This document shows positions 36,220 through 43,442 of a stretch of 64,000 nt of DNA, piece after piece. The DNA is taken from NCBI RefSeq assembly GCF_040813715.1, contig NZ_JBFOCH010000023.1; one strand, 5' to 3'. The notes under the pieces are model-generated. The model had not been told where the DNA came from. It saw nothing but the letters and a program-made list of their open reading frames with translations, and ran no database searches. The DNA is from Mesorhizobium_K marinum. GTDB lineage: Bacteria > Pseudomonadota > Alphaproteobacteria > Rhizobiales > Rhizobiaceae. Position 1 is the stretch's first letter. The number at the start of each line of letters is the position of its first letter. The position numbers were made by a program, and so were the translations under genes.

Positions 36220-37233
36220 CTATTTCAGGACGCCCGCTTCCTTGTAGAAGCGCTCGGCGCCCGGATGGAGCGGAATGCCGACGCCGTCGAGCGCCGTCTC
36301 GAGCGTGATCGACTTGCCCTTGGCGTGGCCGCTGTCGAGCAGGGCGCGGGTGTTCTTGTTCCACAGCGCCTTGGTGATCTCGTAGATCAGCTCGTCCTTC
36401 TGGTCGCTGCTGGTGATCCACTGCGCGCCGACGCTGACTGTCTGGGTGTCGGCGTCGATGCCCTTGTAGGTGCCGGCCGGCACGATGTGCTTGGCGAAGA
36501 ACTGGTACTTGCCCAGCAGGCCGTCGGCCTCGGCGCCGGCGATCGGCACCAGGGTGATGTCCAGCCCGGTGGCGAGCTCGGTGATCGCGCCGGCGGGATA
36601 GCCGCCGACGAAGAAGAAGGCGTCCATGTTGCCGTCGCGCATGAGGTCGGCGGCCTGGTTCGGCTTCAGGTACTCGGCCTCGACGTCGTCCTCCTTCAAT
36701 CCGTAGGCTTCGAGGATCAGGCGGGCGTCCACCAGCGTGCCCGATCCGGGCTCGTCGAGCGAGACCTTCTTGCCCTTCAGGTCGGCGACGGAGGCGATGC
36801 CCGAACCGGCGCGCGCGACGAGATGGATGCTCTCGGGATAGAGGTTGGCGATCGCGCGGACCTTCTCGACCGCGCCCTTCTCGGCGAAGATGCCGGTGCC
36901 GGTGTGGGCCCAGTAGGCCACGTCCGACTGCGAGAAGCCGGATTCGATCGAGCCGCCGGCAATGCCGTTGACGTTGGCGACCGAGCCGTTCGACGCAACC
37001 GCGGTGGCGACGAGGCCAGGCACGCCGCAGCTTCCGCCTTCCTCGCAGGCGCGCGATCCCGGCGGGTTGGAGATGGCGTTGGCGATCAGCCCGCCGATCG
37101 GGAAATAGGTGCCGGCCGTGCCGCCCGTGGCGATCCGGAAGAACTGGATATCCTGCGCGGCCGAGACACCGGCGGCGAGCGTTAGTGCGGCGGCAGCGGC
37201 CGCGGCCGCCCTGGCGAGTTTACCAAACTTCAT
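36220..37233 (-). CDS. TAXI-family TRAP transporter solute-binding protein
   Basis: 337 residues with an Ala-rich signal peptide (LARAAAAAAAALTLAAGVSA). The mature protein shows TAXI-family features: FFRIATGGTAGTYFPIGGLI, GSVANVNGIAGGSIESGFSQ, SDVAYWAHTGTGIF, LKGKKVSLDEPGSGTLVDAR and FVGGYPAGAITELATGLDIT. TAXI ligands are usually glutamate/glutamine or other carboxylates. ATG 37233 has AGAGGACTGAGG upstream. It is first in a two-gene operon with the fused permease and is separated from it by a terminator. Confidence 0.93.
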   Translation of the reverse strand: MKFGKLARAAAAAAAALTLAAGVSAAQDIQFFRIATGGTAGTYFPIGGLIANAISNPPGSRACEEGGSCGVPGLVATAVASNGSVANVNGIAGGSIESGFSQSDVAYWAHTGTGIFAEKGAVEKVRAIANLYPESIHLVARAGSGIASVADLKGKKVSLDEPGSGTLVDARLILEAYGLKEDDVEAEYLKPNQAADLMRDGNMDAFFFVGGYPAGAITELATGLDITLVPIAGAEADGLLGKYQFFAKHIVPAGTYKGIDADTQTVSVGAQWITSSDQKDELIYEITKALWNKNTRALLDSGHAKGKSITLETALDGVGIPLHPGAERFYKEAGVLK

Positions 37234-37354
37234 CCTCAGTCCTCTCTGAGTTCGTGACCAGCAGAATGCAAAAGTCATGCGGCGATCTTAGCGGCTATCG
37301 ACGGCGAGGCAAACCGCTGCGGCCGTTGCCGCAGGGGGATGCCGCGGCGGCCGG

Positions 37355-39181
37355 TCACCTCAGGCCGGCAAGCCGCAACCCCTCGACGAACACCTCCATG
37401 TCCTCGGCAAACTTGTTCGGGGGCACCTTGCGCCATTTCTCGATGGTGAAGTTCGGATGCACCTCCAGCAGCGCCCGCGCATGCCGGCCGGCTTCCTCGG
37501 TATTGCCGAGCAAGGCGTAGCTGGCCGCCATCAGGCGATGGCCCTCGGAGCCATCGCGCATCTTCTGCAGCGTCTCCACGGTCTTGGTGTATTCGCCCAG
37601 GTGGAAATAGGCGTCCCCGAGATACCAGAGGTAGGAGTCGGGAAAGTAGGGGTTGAGCCGCATCGCCCTTTCGAGCAGCTTCACGGACCGGTCCGCCTGG
37701 CGCACATAGACCAGGCAGTCGCCCATCTCCGCCAGCAGGTCGGCGTCGTTGGGATTGAGCTGCAGCGCGCGCTCATAGGCAGCGATGGCCGGCTCATGCT
37801 CCTTCTTGTAGAGGTGCGCCAGACCCATCTCGGAATAGCCGCGCGCATCGAGGTCGTCGTTCTCGACGGCCATGTTGGCGAGGTTCAGCGCCTCGTTCAG
37901 CGCGCCTTCCGGGTTGTTGCTCCAGGCGTAGCGCCATTCCACATTGTAGGTGCGCGACATCGCGGCATAGCTGCGCGCATAGTGGGGATCGAGGTCGCGC
38001 GCCTGCTCGTAGAGGCGCCGCGCGTGCCAGTTGCTTTCCGGGCGGAAGCGGAAGCTCAGTTCCTGGCCGCGCAGGATCAGGCCGTAGGCGTGCACGTTGG
38101 GGTGGTTCTGCGCGGTGAGCCGGCGCTTTTCGGCCATGTCGATATGCACCGCCAGCCGCGACGCGGTGGTCGCGGTCACATCGTCGAGGAACGAGAAGAT
38201 GTCGCCCATCTCGCCGTCGTAGCGCTCCGACCAGATGGTGTTTTCGGTCTGCGCCTCGATGAGATCGACCGCGACCCTCAGCCGGTCGCCGGCGCGACGC
38301 AGGCTGCCCGACAGCAGGTAGCGCACGCCGAGCTGGTGGCCGATCTCCCGCAGCGATTTCGCATGCGCCGTCACCGCCATGCTCGAATGCCTGGCGATGA
38401 CCATCAGGTTGCGGAAGCGGCACAGATTCGAGATCAGGTCCGCCACGACGCCGTGGCAGAGGTGGAGGTCGGCCGGGTCGCCCGAAACGTTCTCGAGCGG
38501 CAGCACCGCCAGCGAACAGTCGGGCGTTTCCTCGATCGGGGCCGGTGGCGCCGGCACCGGCAGGGACAGCGGCCTCGGCTCCGGCTGGGTCTGGTTGAAG
38601 TCGACGACAAAAACTTCGGTTTCCTCGTCGATGTTCTTCAGCTTCTGCTTGCCGAGCGAACGGAACGACGACTCCGGCTGGTTGCGGACGAACTGGTGGA
38701 CCGAGTGGGCGATGCAGATGCCGCCGGGCGGCGCGAGGCTCTGGATGCGGGCCGCCATGTTGATGCTGTGGCCGTAGACGCCGCTTTCGCCGGAAATCGT
38801 GTCGCCGATGGTGATGCCGATGCGGTAGGTGATCGGCTCCTGGCCGCCGGCCCAGACGGCTTCCTGCGCCATTTCCCGCTGCATCTCGACGGCGAAGTCG
38901 AGCGCCAGCGCGGCGCTCGGGAACAGCGCGACAAGCCCGTCGCCCGCCGTGTTGACGACCGATCCGCCGTAGTCGACCACGAGGTTGCGGATGAGGCTGA
39001 GCGAGCGCGTGAGACGAACGACAGTGCCCGCCTCGTCGCGATCCATCAGGCGGCTGTAGCCGTGCACGTCGGCGAAAAGAATGGCCGACAGCTTGCGATT
39101 GAGTGCCTCGGTCCGTGCGATGGCTGTTCTCCTCGTTAGCCCTGTTGGCAGCCGCAAAGGAAAGGATGGGCGATGCAACAT
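37355..39181 (-). CDS. Class III adenylate/guanylate cyclase with TolB-like and TPR domains
   Basis: About 608 residues. The N-terminal cyclase domain has RKLSAILFADVHGYSRLMDR (metal Asp), NTAGDGLVALFPS (second Asp region), YRIGITIGDTISG and GHSINMAARIQSLAPPGGIC. A linker is followed by a TolB/FlgO-like domain (LAVLPLENVSGDPADLHLCH ... YLLSGSLRRAGDRLRVAVDL) and tetratricopeptide repeats (GLAHLYKKEHEPAIAAYERA, LNPNDADLLAEMGDCLVYVR). This architecture is abundant in rhizobia; product cAMP or cGMP, signal unknown. The start is uncertain: AGGAGA lies before residues IARTEALNRKL, but the codon there is ATC, so I used ATG 39181. No membrane segment. Confidence 0.88.
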   Translation of the reverse strand: MLHRPSFPLRLPTGLTRRTAIARTEALNRKLSAILFADVHGYSRLMDRDEAGTVVRLTRSLSLIRNLVVDYGGSVVNTAGDGLVALFPSAALALDFAVEMQREMAQEAVWAGGQEPITYRIGITIGDTISGESGVYGHSINMAARIQSLAPPGGICIAHSVHQFVRNQPESSFRSLGKQKLKNIDEETEVFVVDFNQTQPEPRPLSLPVPAPPAPIEETPDCSLAVLPLENVSGDPADLHLCHGVVADLISNLCRFRNLMVIARHSSMAVTAHAKSLREIGHQLGVRYLLSGSLRRAGDRLRVAVDLIEAQTENTIWSERYDGEMGDIFSFLDDVTATTASRLAVHIDMAEKRRLTAQNHPNVHAYGLILRGQELSFRFRPESNWHARRLYEQARDLDPHYARSYAAMSRTYNVEWRYAWSNNPEGALNEALNLANMAVENDDLDARGYSEMGLAHLYKKEHEPAIAAYERALQLNPNDADLLAEMGDCLVYVRQADRSVKLLERAMRLNPYFPDSYLWYLGDAYFHLGEYTKTVETLQKMRDGSEGHRLMAASYALLGNTEEAGRHARALLEVHPNFTIEKWRKVPPNKFAEDMEVFVEGLRLAGLR

Positions 39182-39261
39182 AGCATGGGTCGGCGGCCGT
39201 CCGCAGCAAAAGAAGGGGATGTAGATTAAAGAAGTGGATTAGGGATTTTTCTCAGGAAAAT

Positions 39262-39732
39262 TTGAAGTATAGTCCGCGCATGAAGCAGTGTCCGGACTAT
39301 GTCCTGAGACCCGCCAGGCGCGAAGACTTCGCTTTCGCCGCCGCGATCTACATCGACTCGATGCGCCCGCTGATGCAAAGGCTGGCGCGCTGGAACGAGG
39401 AGGAACGCCGCGCGGCGCTGCGCCGCTCCTTCAGGGCCGCGGACACCAGCATCATCATCCTCGACGGGCGCGACATCGGCTGGATCCAGATCACCGAGCG
39501 CGACACCGACTACAATCTGGCGCAGCTGCAGCTGCTGGACAACTATTGCGGGCTCGGCATCGGCACGCGCCTGATCGGCGCGCTGCTCGACAAGGCGTCG
39601 CGCGAAGAGAAGACAGTCTCTCTGTCGGTCGTGCGCAACAACCGCGCGATCGCGCTCTACGAACGGCTGGGCTTCCGCATCGTCGATCCGGGCGCGACGC
39701 CGATCCTCGACATGGTCTGGGGCGAGGGGTAG
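39262..39732 (+). CDS. GNAT-family N-acetyltransferase
   Basis: 156 residues. YVLRPARREDFAFAAAIYID begins the GNAT fold; motif A is LLDNYCGLGIGTRLIGALLD (acetyl-CoA binding), followed by VVRNNRAIALYERLGFRIVD. The TTG at 39262 has AGGA four bases before it; ATG 39280 (MKQCPDYVL) is the alternative. It is convergent with the repeat-protein operon, whose stop lies 27 bases beyond its own. The substrate is unknown, and I see no reason to tie it to the operon. Confidence 0.88.
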   Translation: MKYSPRMKQCPDYVLRPARREDFAFAAAIYIDSMRPLMQRLARWNEEERRAALRRSFRAADTSIIILDGRDIGWIQITERDTDYNLAQLQLLDNYCGLGIGTRLIGALLDKASREEKTVSLSVVRNNRAIALYERLGFRIVDPGATPILDMVWGEG

Positions 39733-39759
39733 TCCCCGCCGGATCAGGCGCGCCTCCCG

Positions 39760-40673
39760 TCAGTCGCTGTTGCCGCCGCCACGCGCATTCATGCCACGCG
39801 CATTCATGCCCCTGGCGTTCATGCCGCGCGCGTTCATGCCGCGGGCATTCATGNGCGTGCGTTCATGCCACGTGCGTTCATGCCGCGTGCGTTCATGCCG
39901 CGGGCATTCATGCCTCGGGCGTTCATGCCTGCGGAATCCATGCCACCTGGCCCGCCGCCGAACATGGCCGCCAGCAGCACGTCCTCGAACATGCCAGTCT
40001 CGACGTCCATGCGGATCGTGTAGTCGGCCTTGTCGTACGACCAGACCCGCAAACCGTCCGCAAAGTCGAAGTCGGCTGCCGCGAGGCCAGTAAGTGACGT
40101 CGGACTAGGCGATCGGGCAGGGCCGAACGATCCCAGATCCTCAGAGACAAGATCTCCATCGCCGTGAACCAGAAATACAATTGGCCTCGGAAGATCGTAA
40201 TACGTTCCTTCAAAACTAAATCCATATATCCTTGCGAACCTGCCTTTTTCAAATTGATCTTCAAGTAATTTGTTAGCTCCCATCCTTCTACCAGCGCCAG
40301 GCCTACGATTTTTATCGCCGATATATTCAAATCCATCTTCTCGTTTTTTGAAATATCCTTTATATTTACTCCCTTTCTCTACGTCAAATATATCATCTGT
40401 ATTTGTATCTTGTTTGTCCCAGGCATCGGTGTCACCTTTTACCAAGTAGATCTCATTGGCTTCGGGGTCGTTTTGCTTCCAAACTAAAACTTTATCGCCC
40501 GCCGTAACAGGCACCCCATTTACGGTAATATGCTTGGCTAAAGTTTTTATTTTTCGACGTGAGGCCACTGTTATTGAAGTGGCACCCGAAAAGTTCGTTA
40601 ACATAATATCGATTACGGGGTGTCCGAAAAGATTGATGTTAGAAATACTTAACAAGCTTTCTACCATTTTCAT
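39760..40673 (-). CDS. Repeat-tailed protein with GMNAR pentapeptides (candidate YcaO/TfuA substrate)
   Basis: From ATG 40673 (GGAGGAGATG upstream). Order: N-terminal SISNINLFGHPVIDIML; a VNGVPVTAGDKVLVWKQN ... NEIYLVKGDTDAW module resembling the DGV-GDRVLV-NGIY motif of phage tail fibres (about 55-85); a conserved block RFARIYGFSFEGTYYDLPRP (about 147-170) and FLVHG; LRVWSYDKADYTIRMDVETG; then GGGPGGMDSA and repeated GMNAR. The N at 39854 falls inside the repeats: five are seen on each side, and the frame after it ends GGGNSD and stop at 39760. True repeat number is unknown. Residues 1-180 are AT-rich with rhizobia-atypical codons. No signal peptide. A paralogue is at 41912. Substrate role is inference. 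Confidence 0.7.
39781..39928 (-). repeat. 15-base tandem repeats encoding (GMNAR)n
   Basis: At least ten 15-base units flank the N at 39854. The peptide GMNAR is invariant while codons vary (Ala GCC/GCA/GCG, Arg CGC/CGT/CGA/AGG, Asn AAC/AAT). The left and right sets may partly overlap, so the real copy number is between five and ten or more. Confidence 0.85.
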
Positions 40674-40697
40674 CTCCTCCGAATGGTTGCATTTGCC

Positions 40698-40871
40698 CTA
40701 TTTAGGCGTGACAATTTGCCTAGAGCTGATAACAATATATTTCTCATCGCTACTATTGAATATTATGCTTAATACTGTAATAGAATTGTCGATACCGAGT
40801 TTGTCAAGGTACGCTTCTAGAAGACCAACATCATTTGATATGTCTTTCACGGTGTATTTCACGGTGTTCAT
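40698..40871 (-). CDS. 57-residue AT-rich small protein in the YcaO/TfuA operon
   Basis: ATG 40871 preceded by AGGAGAAG; TAG at 40698-40700. Sequence starts MNTVKYTVKDISNDVGLLEA and continues with YLDKLGIDNSITVLSIIFNS, a plausible small alpha/beta fold, mildly acidic. It lies 45 bases after the metalloprotease-like fragment and 24 bases before the GMNAR protein. GC content is far below the window average, like the start of the next gene. No homologue recognised; it might be a chaperone, a leader-binding partner or an immunity protein, but nothing in the sequence decides this. Confidence 0.65.
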   Translation of the reverse strand: MNTVKYTVKDISNDVGLLEAYLDKLGIDNSITVLSIIFNSSDEKYIVISSRQIVTPK

Positions 40872-40915
40872 ATTATGCTTCTCCTGTGAGAATTGCCGAA
40901 GCCGAAATAGTAGAT

Positions 40916-41137
40916 CTACCGAAAATGAAAAACGTACGGTAGCGTATCTGATGAGGCAGTTGAGTGCCTATACGCCGCGCGATGCGGATGCCGCCCTTTA
41001 CAACAGCTGCCCCGCTTTGCCGGAACAAACACTCGAGGTAAGTTGAAATGGTCACCCGGCCCCGGTGGCCTTAACCTCGGCCCCGCATCGACAAAGCCGA
41101 TCGAGCGCCGCCTCAGGTTCACGTCGATGATCGTGCG
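40916..41137 (-). CDS. C-terminal fragment of a second metalloprotease-like gene
   Basis: From the N at 41138 leftwards the minus strand reads RTIIDVNLRRRSIGFVDAGP and HFNLPRVFVP, nearly the same as the end of the peptidase at 41961 (RTIIDVNLRRRSIGAVMAGP, HLDLPRVFVP), then an unrelated Arg/Ser-rich tail to a TAG at 40916. The DNA is almost identical in the shared part. I read it as the 3' end of a paralogous peptidase gene whose body is missing at the contig join. Confidence 0.65.
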   Translation of the reverse strand, partial: RTIIDVNLRRRSIGFVDAGPRLRPPGPGDHFNLPRVFVPAKRGSCCKGRHPHRAAYRHSTASSDTLPYVFHFR

Positions 41138-41138
41138 N

Positions 41139-41912
41139 GCCCGGCCCGCCAAGTTCGTATCCAAGCAACACGTCTTCGAACATGCCAGTATCGACATCCA
41201 TTCTGACCGTATAATCAGACTTGTCGTAGTACCAGACACGCAGGTCGTCGCCGAAGTCGAAGTCTAGGGCCGCGACGCCGGTCAGTTCTGGGGTACGCGG
41301 AGCTCTGGCACGATTGGCGGCCGAAGGGATGGCAGTACCTGTGCCGGGGGCGGATCCACTTGGCTCCGATGCAAAAAAACCGACCCCGTGAACTAGAAAG
41401 AGCGTCGGTCGGGGAAGGTCATAGTAGGTTCCGTCGAAGCTAAAACCATAGATACGGGCAAAGCGAGCATCAGGTCCGAGCTGTTCTTCGAATTGTCGAT
41501 TTTCACCGCGCCGACGGCGAGCTCCCCGGCGCCTGTCGCGAGAACGTTCGAACTCATCGTTCCCCTTGTAGATCCACCTACCAAACTTTTGACCAAGAGA
41601 TTCGCGCTGATTTGAAAGAGAAACGGTATCGCCGACTTCCGTATCGAGTTTAATCCAATCATTCGTCTTAACCCGATAGATGCCGTCCGGCATCTTGGCG
41701 TGCTTGGCATCACGGCCCTTGACGTTCAGCAGGACGAAATCGTTTTCGGTAAGTTCGACGCCGTTCACCGTGGGGAGGCCCTCGAGCTTTTGAGGGGCAT
41801 CCTTCAACACACATCTTACTTTCCAATCACTACCTCTGTCCAAGATAGCAATGTCTTCAAGTTCGACTCCGAAAAGTAGAATATTTGAGTAGCTAAATAT
41901 GCTGTCAGCCAT
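41139..41912 (-). CDS. Paralogue of the GMNAR protein, C-terminus lost at contig join
   Basis: From ATG 41912 (GGAGC upstream), about 257 residues visible. N-terminal ADSIFSYSNILLFGVELEDI; a tail-fibre-like segment VNGVELTENDFVLLNV ... DGIYRVKTNDWIKLD; an Arg-rich stretch; then the conserved block RFARIYGFSFDGTYYDLPRP, FLVHGVG, LTGVAALDFDFGDDLRVWYY and YTVRMDVDTGMFEDVLLGYE. It ends in GGPG at the N (41138), exactly where the paralogue enters its GGPGG-GMNAR tail, so the lost part is probably repetitive. It directly follows the peptidase gene (48-base gap). Function unknown; a modified substrate is inferred. Confidence 0.7.
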
Positions 41913-41960
41913 TTTTTTTGCTCCAGATTTTCTGAATTGCCTGACGGGATTGGGTCACCT

Positions 41961-43424
41961 TTAGGAATTCGTCATTTTGCCATCCGGCACAAACACCCGC
42001 GGCAGGTCTAGATGACTATTGGGCTTCGGCGGCGTCAGCCGCGGCCCCGCCATCACCGCGCCGATCGAGCGCCGGCGCAGGTTCACGTCGATGATCGTGC
42101 GCCAGCGCCCGCCGGTCATCATCCGGTCTACCATCCGCAGCGTCGCGCCGACTGCCGCGTAGCTCAGGTCGTCGGGTTGCAGCCTGCGCCAGGTTNGCCA
42201 GCGCCCGCCGGTCATCATCTGGTCGACCATCCGCAGCGTCGCGCCGACTGCCGCGTAGCTCAGGTCGTCGGGTTGCAGCCTGCGCCAGGTTTCGGCGAGC
42301 AGCATGCCGAGTTCGTCGCGCGAGGCGATCAGCGCGTCGCGAAATTCCTCCGGCGCCGCTTCATAGGCCTCGTCGAAGATCGGCTGGATCACCAGGAAGT
42401 AGTCGAGGCTGTCCTCCAGCCGGTCGGACAGGTCCTCCTGGCTGTGTGTGATCAGCCCGCGCGCCACCAGTTCCTCGTGGAAGAGGTCGACGAAGATGTC
42501 GAACATGGCGCCGGTCAGCGGCTGCGCCAGCGCGTGCTCGTCGCGCCAGCCGCCGGCGAAGTCGAGCATCGACAGCGGGTTGGCGGCGAGCCTGATCTGG
42601 CTGTTGCCGGAGAGCTCGGCGATCCGGTTGGCGAGATTGCGCGTGTAGAGGTTGCCGTGGCTGGTCTCCAGCAGTTCGTCGACGACGGAATCGAAGTGCA
42701 GCGCGGCGATCAGCGCCGTCAGGTCGGCGGCGGATTCGTGGAAGCCGTAATATTCCGAGCCCGCCGTGCCGGGGTCCGGCACGCCGATCACCGAATAGAC
42801 GATGCAGTGGCCCACCTCGTGCGCGATGACGTCGAAATTCAGGCTGAAGGGCTCCACGCCGCCGTCGGCGGTCTCGTGGATGCCGACCTCCAGGAAGCCG
42901 TAGCCCATGAAGGCGTTTTCGCGGAGGTTGCGTTGGATCACCAGTTCCAGCCGGTCGAGGTCGCGCCTGAAATGCCAGTCGATCGGGTGGCCGAAATACT
43001 TTTCCCAGACGTCGAGCGTGAAGCGGACCGAGCCGTAGAGATGGGCCGATTCGAACTCGGGGTCTTCCGGCGCGAGGTAGTCGAAATGCCCGTCGCGGTC
43101 GGGCAGGGCAGGCGGGTAGACATCGCCGGGCCAGGGGGGCATCAGGTAGAGCGGATCGCCCCGCAGGTTTTCCGCAAGGCCGTAGGCGAACCCCTTGCCG
43201 ATGGGGTCGACGACATACATGCGCTCGTCGCCGGGGCCGGGACCGACCGTCCCGGCGGGCGAAGACACGACGATGATCTCGGGCTTTCGGAACGGCGTCA
43301 GAAACGGCGCCTGGGCAAACAGCCTGAAGCGCGTTCCGCTCCCGCAATATGGGCCTTGTCCTCCAGATGCCACGCTCGTCCCCGCCATTGGACTGAAGCA
43401 TGCACGTCTTGTCGGCAGCAGCAT
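41961..43424 (-). CDS. Thermolysin-like (gluzincin) zinc metalloprotease, with assembly duplication
   Basis: About 455 residues once the 32 spurious ones at the N (42196) are removed. The catalytic motif is FDVIAHEVGHCIVYS (H-E-x-x-H near residue 187) with the downstream Glu in YYGFHESAADLTALI, the M4-like arrangement; the rest is helical. The C-terminus has IIDVNLRRRSIG and LPRVFVP, shared with the fragment at 40916. No convincing signal peptide. ATG 43424 lacks a clear ribosome site; Met at 43387 is an alternative. It is 18 bases after tfuA in the same operon, so a leader- or repeat-processing peptidase is a reasonable inference. The two copies differ by one Arg/Gln change. Confidence 0.82.
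   Translation of the reverse strand: MLLPTRRACFSPMAGTSVASGGQGPYCGSGTRFRLFAQAPFLTPFRKPEIIVVSSPAGTVGPGPGDERMYVVDPIGKGFAYGLAENLRGDPLYLMPPWPGDVYPPALPDRDGHFDYLAPEDPEFESAHLYGSVRFTLDVWEKYFGHPIDWHFRRDLDRLELVIQRNLRENAFMGYGFLEVGIHETADGGVEPFSLNFDVIAHEVGHCIVYSVIGVPDPGTAGSEYYGFHESAADLTALIAALHFDSVVDELLETSHGNLYTRNLANRIAELSGNSQIRLAANPLSMLDFAGGWRDEHALAQPLTGAMFDIFVDLFHEELVARGLITHSQEDLSDRLEDSLDYFLVIQPIFDEAYEAAPEEFRDALIASRDELGMLLAETWRRLQPDDLSYAAVGATLRMVDQMMTGGRWXTWRRLQPDDLSYAAVGATLRMVDRMMTGGRWRTIIDVNLRRRSIGAVMAGPRLTPPKPNSHLDLPRVFVPDGKMTNS
42101..42291. repeat. Assembly duplication around N at 42196 (in metalloprotease)
   Basis: 42101-42195 and 42197-42291 (offset 96, in frame) with two mismatches, one synonymous and one Arg/Gln. 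It is an uncollapsed overlap. Confidence 0.88.
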
Positions 43425-43442
43425 CGACTGCTGCAGGCGAAG

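Noticed and set aside
39262..39732. GNAT acetyltransferase as part of the YcaO/TfuA system
   Set aside because: It is on the opposite strand and convergent, with ordinary rhizobial composition; adjacency alone does not support a link.
39778..39930. CRISPR-like array from evenly spaced short repeats
   Set aside because: Repeats are 15-base units with no spacers and are in frame with a coding sequence (GMNAR).
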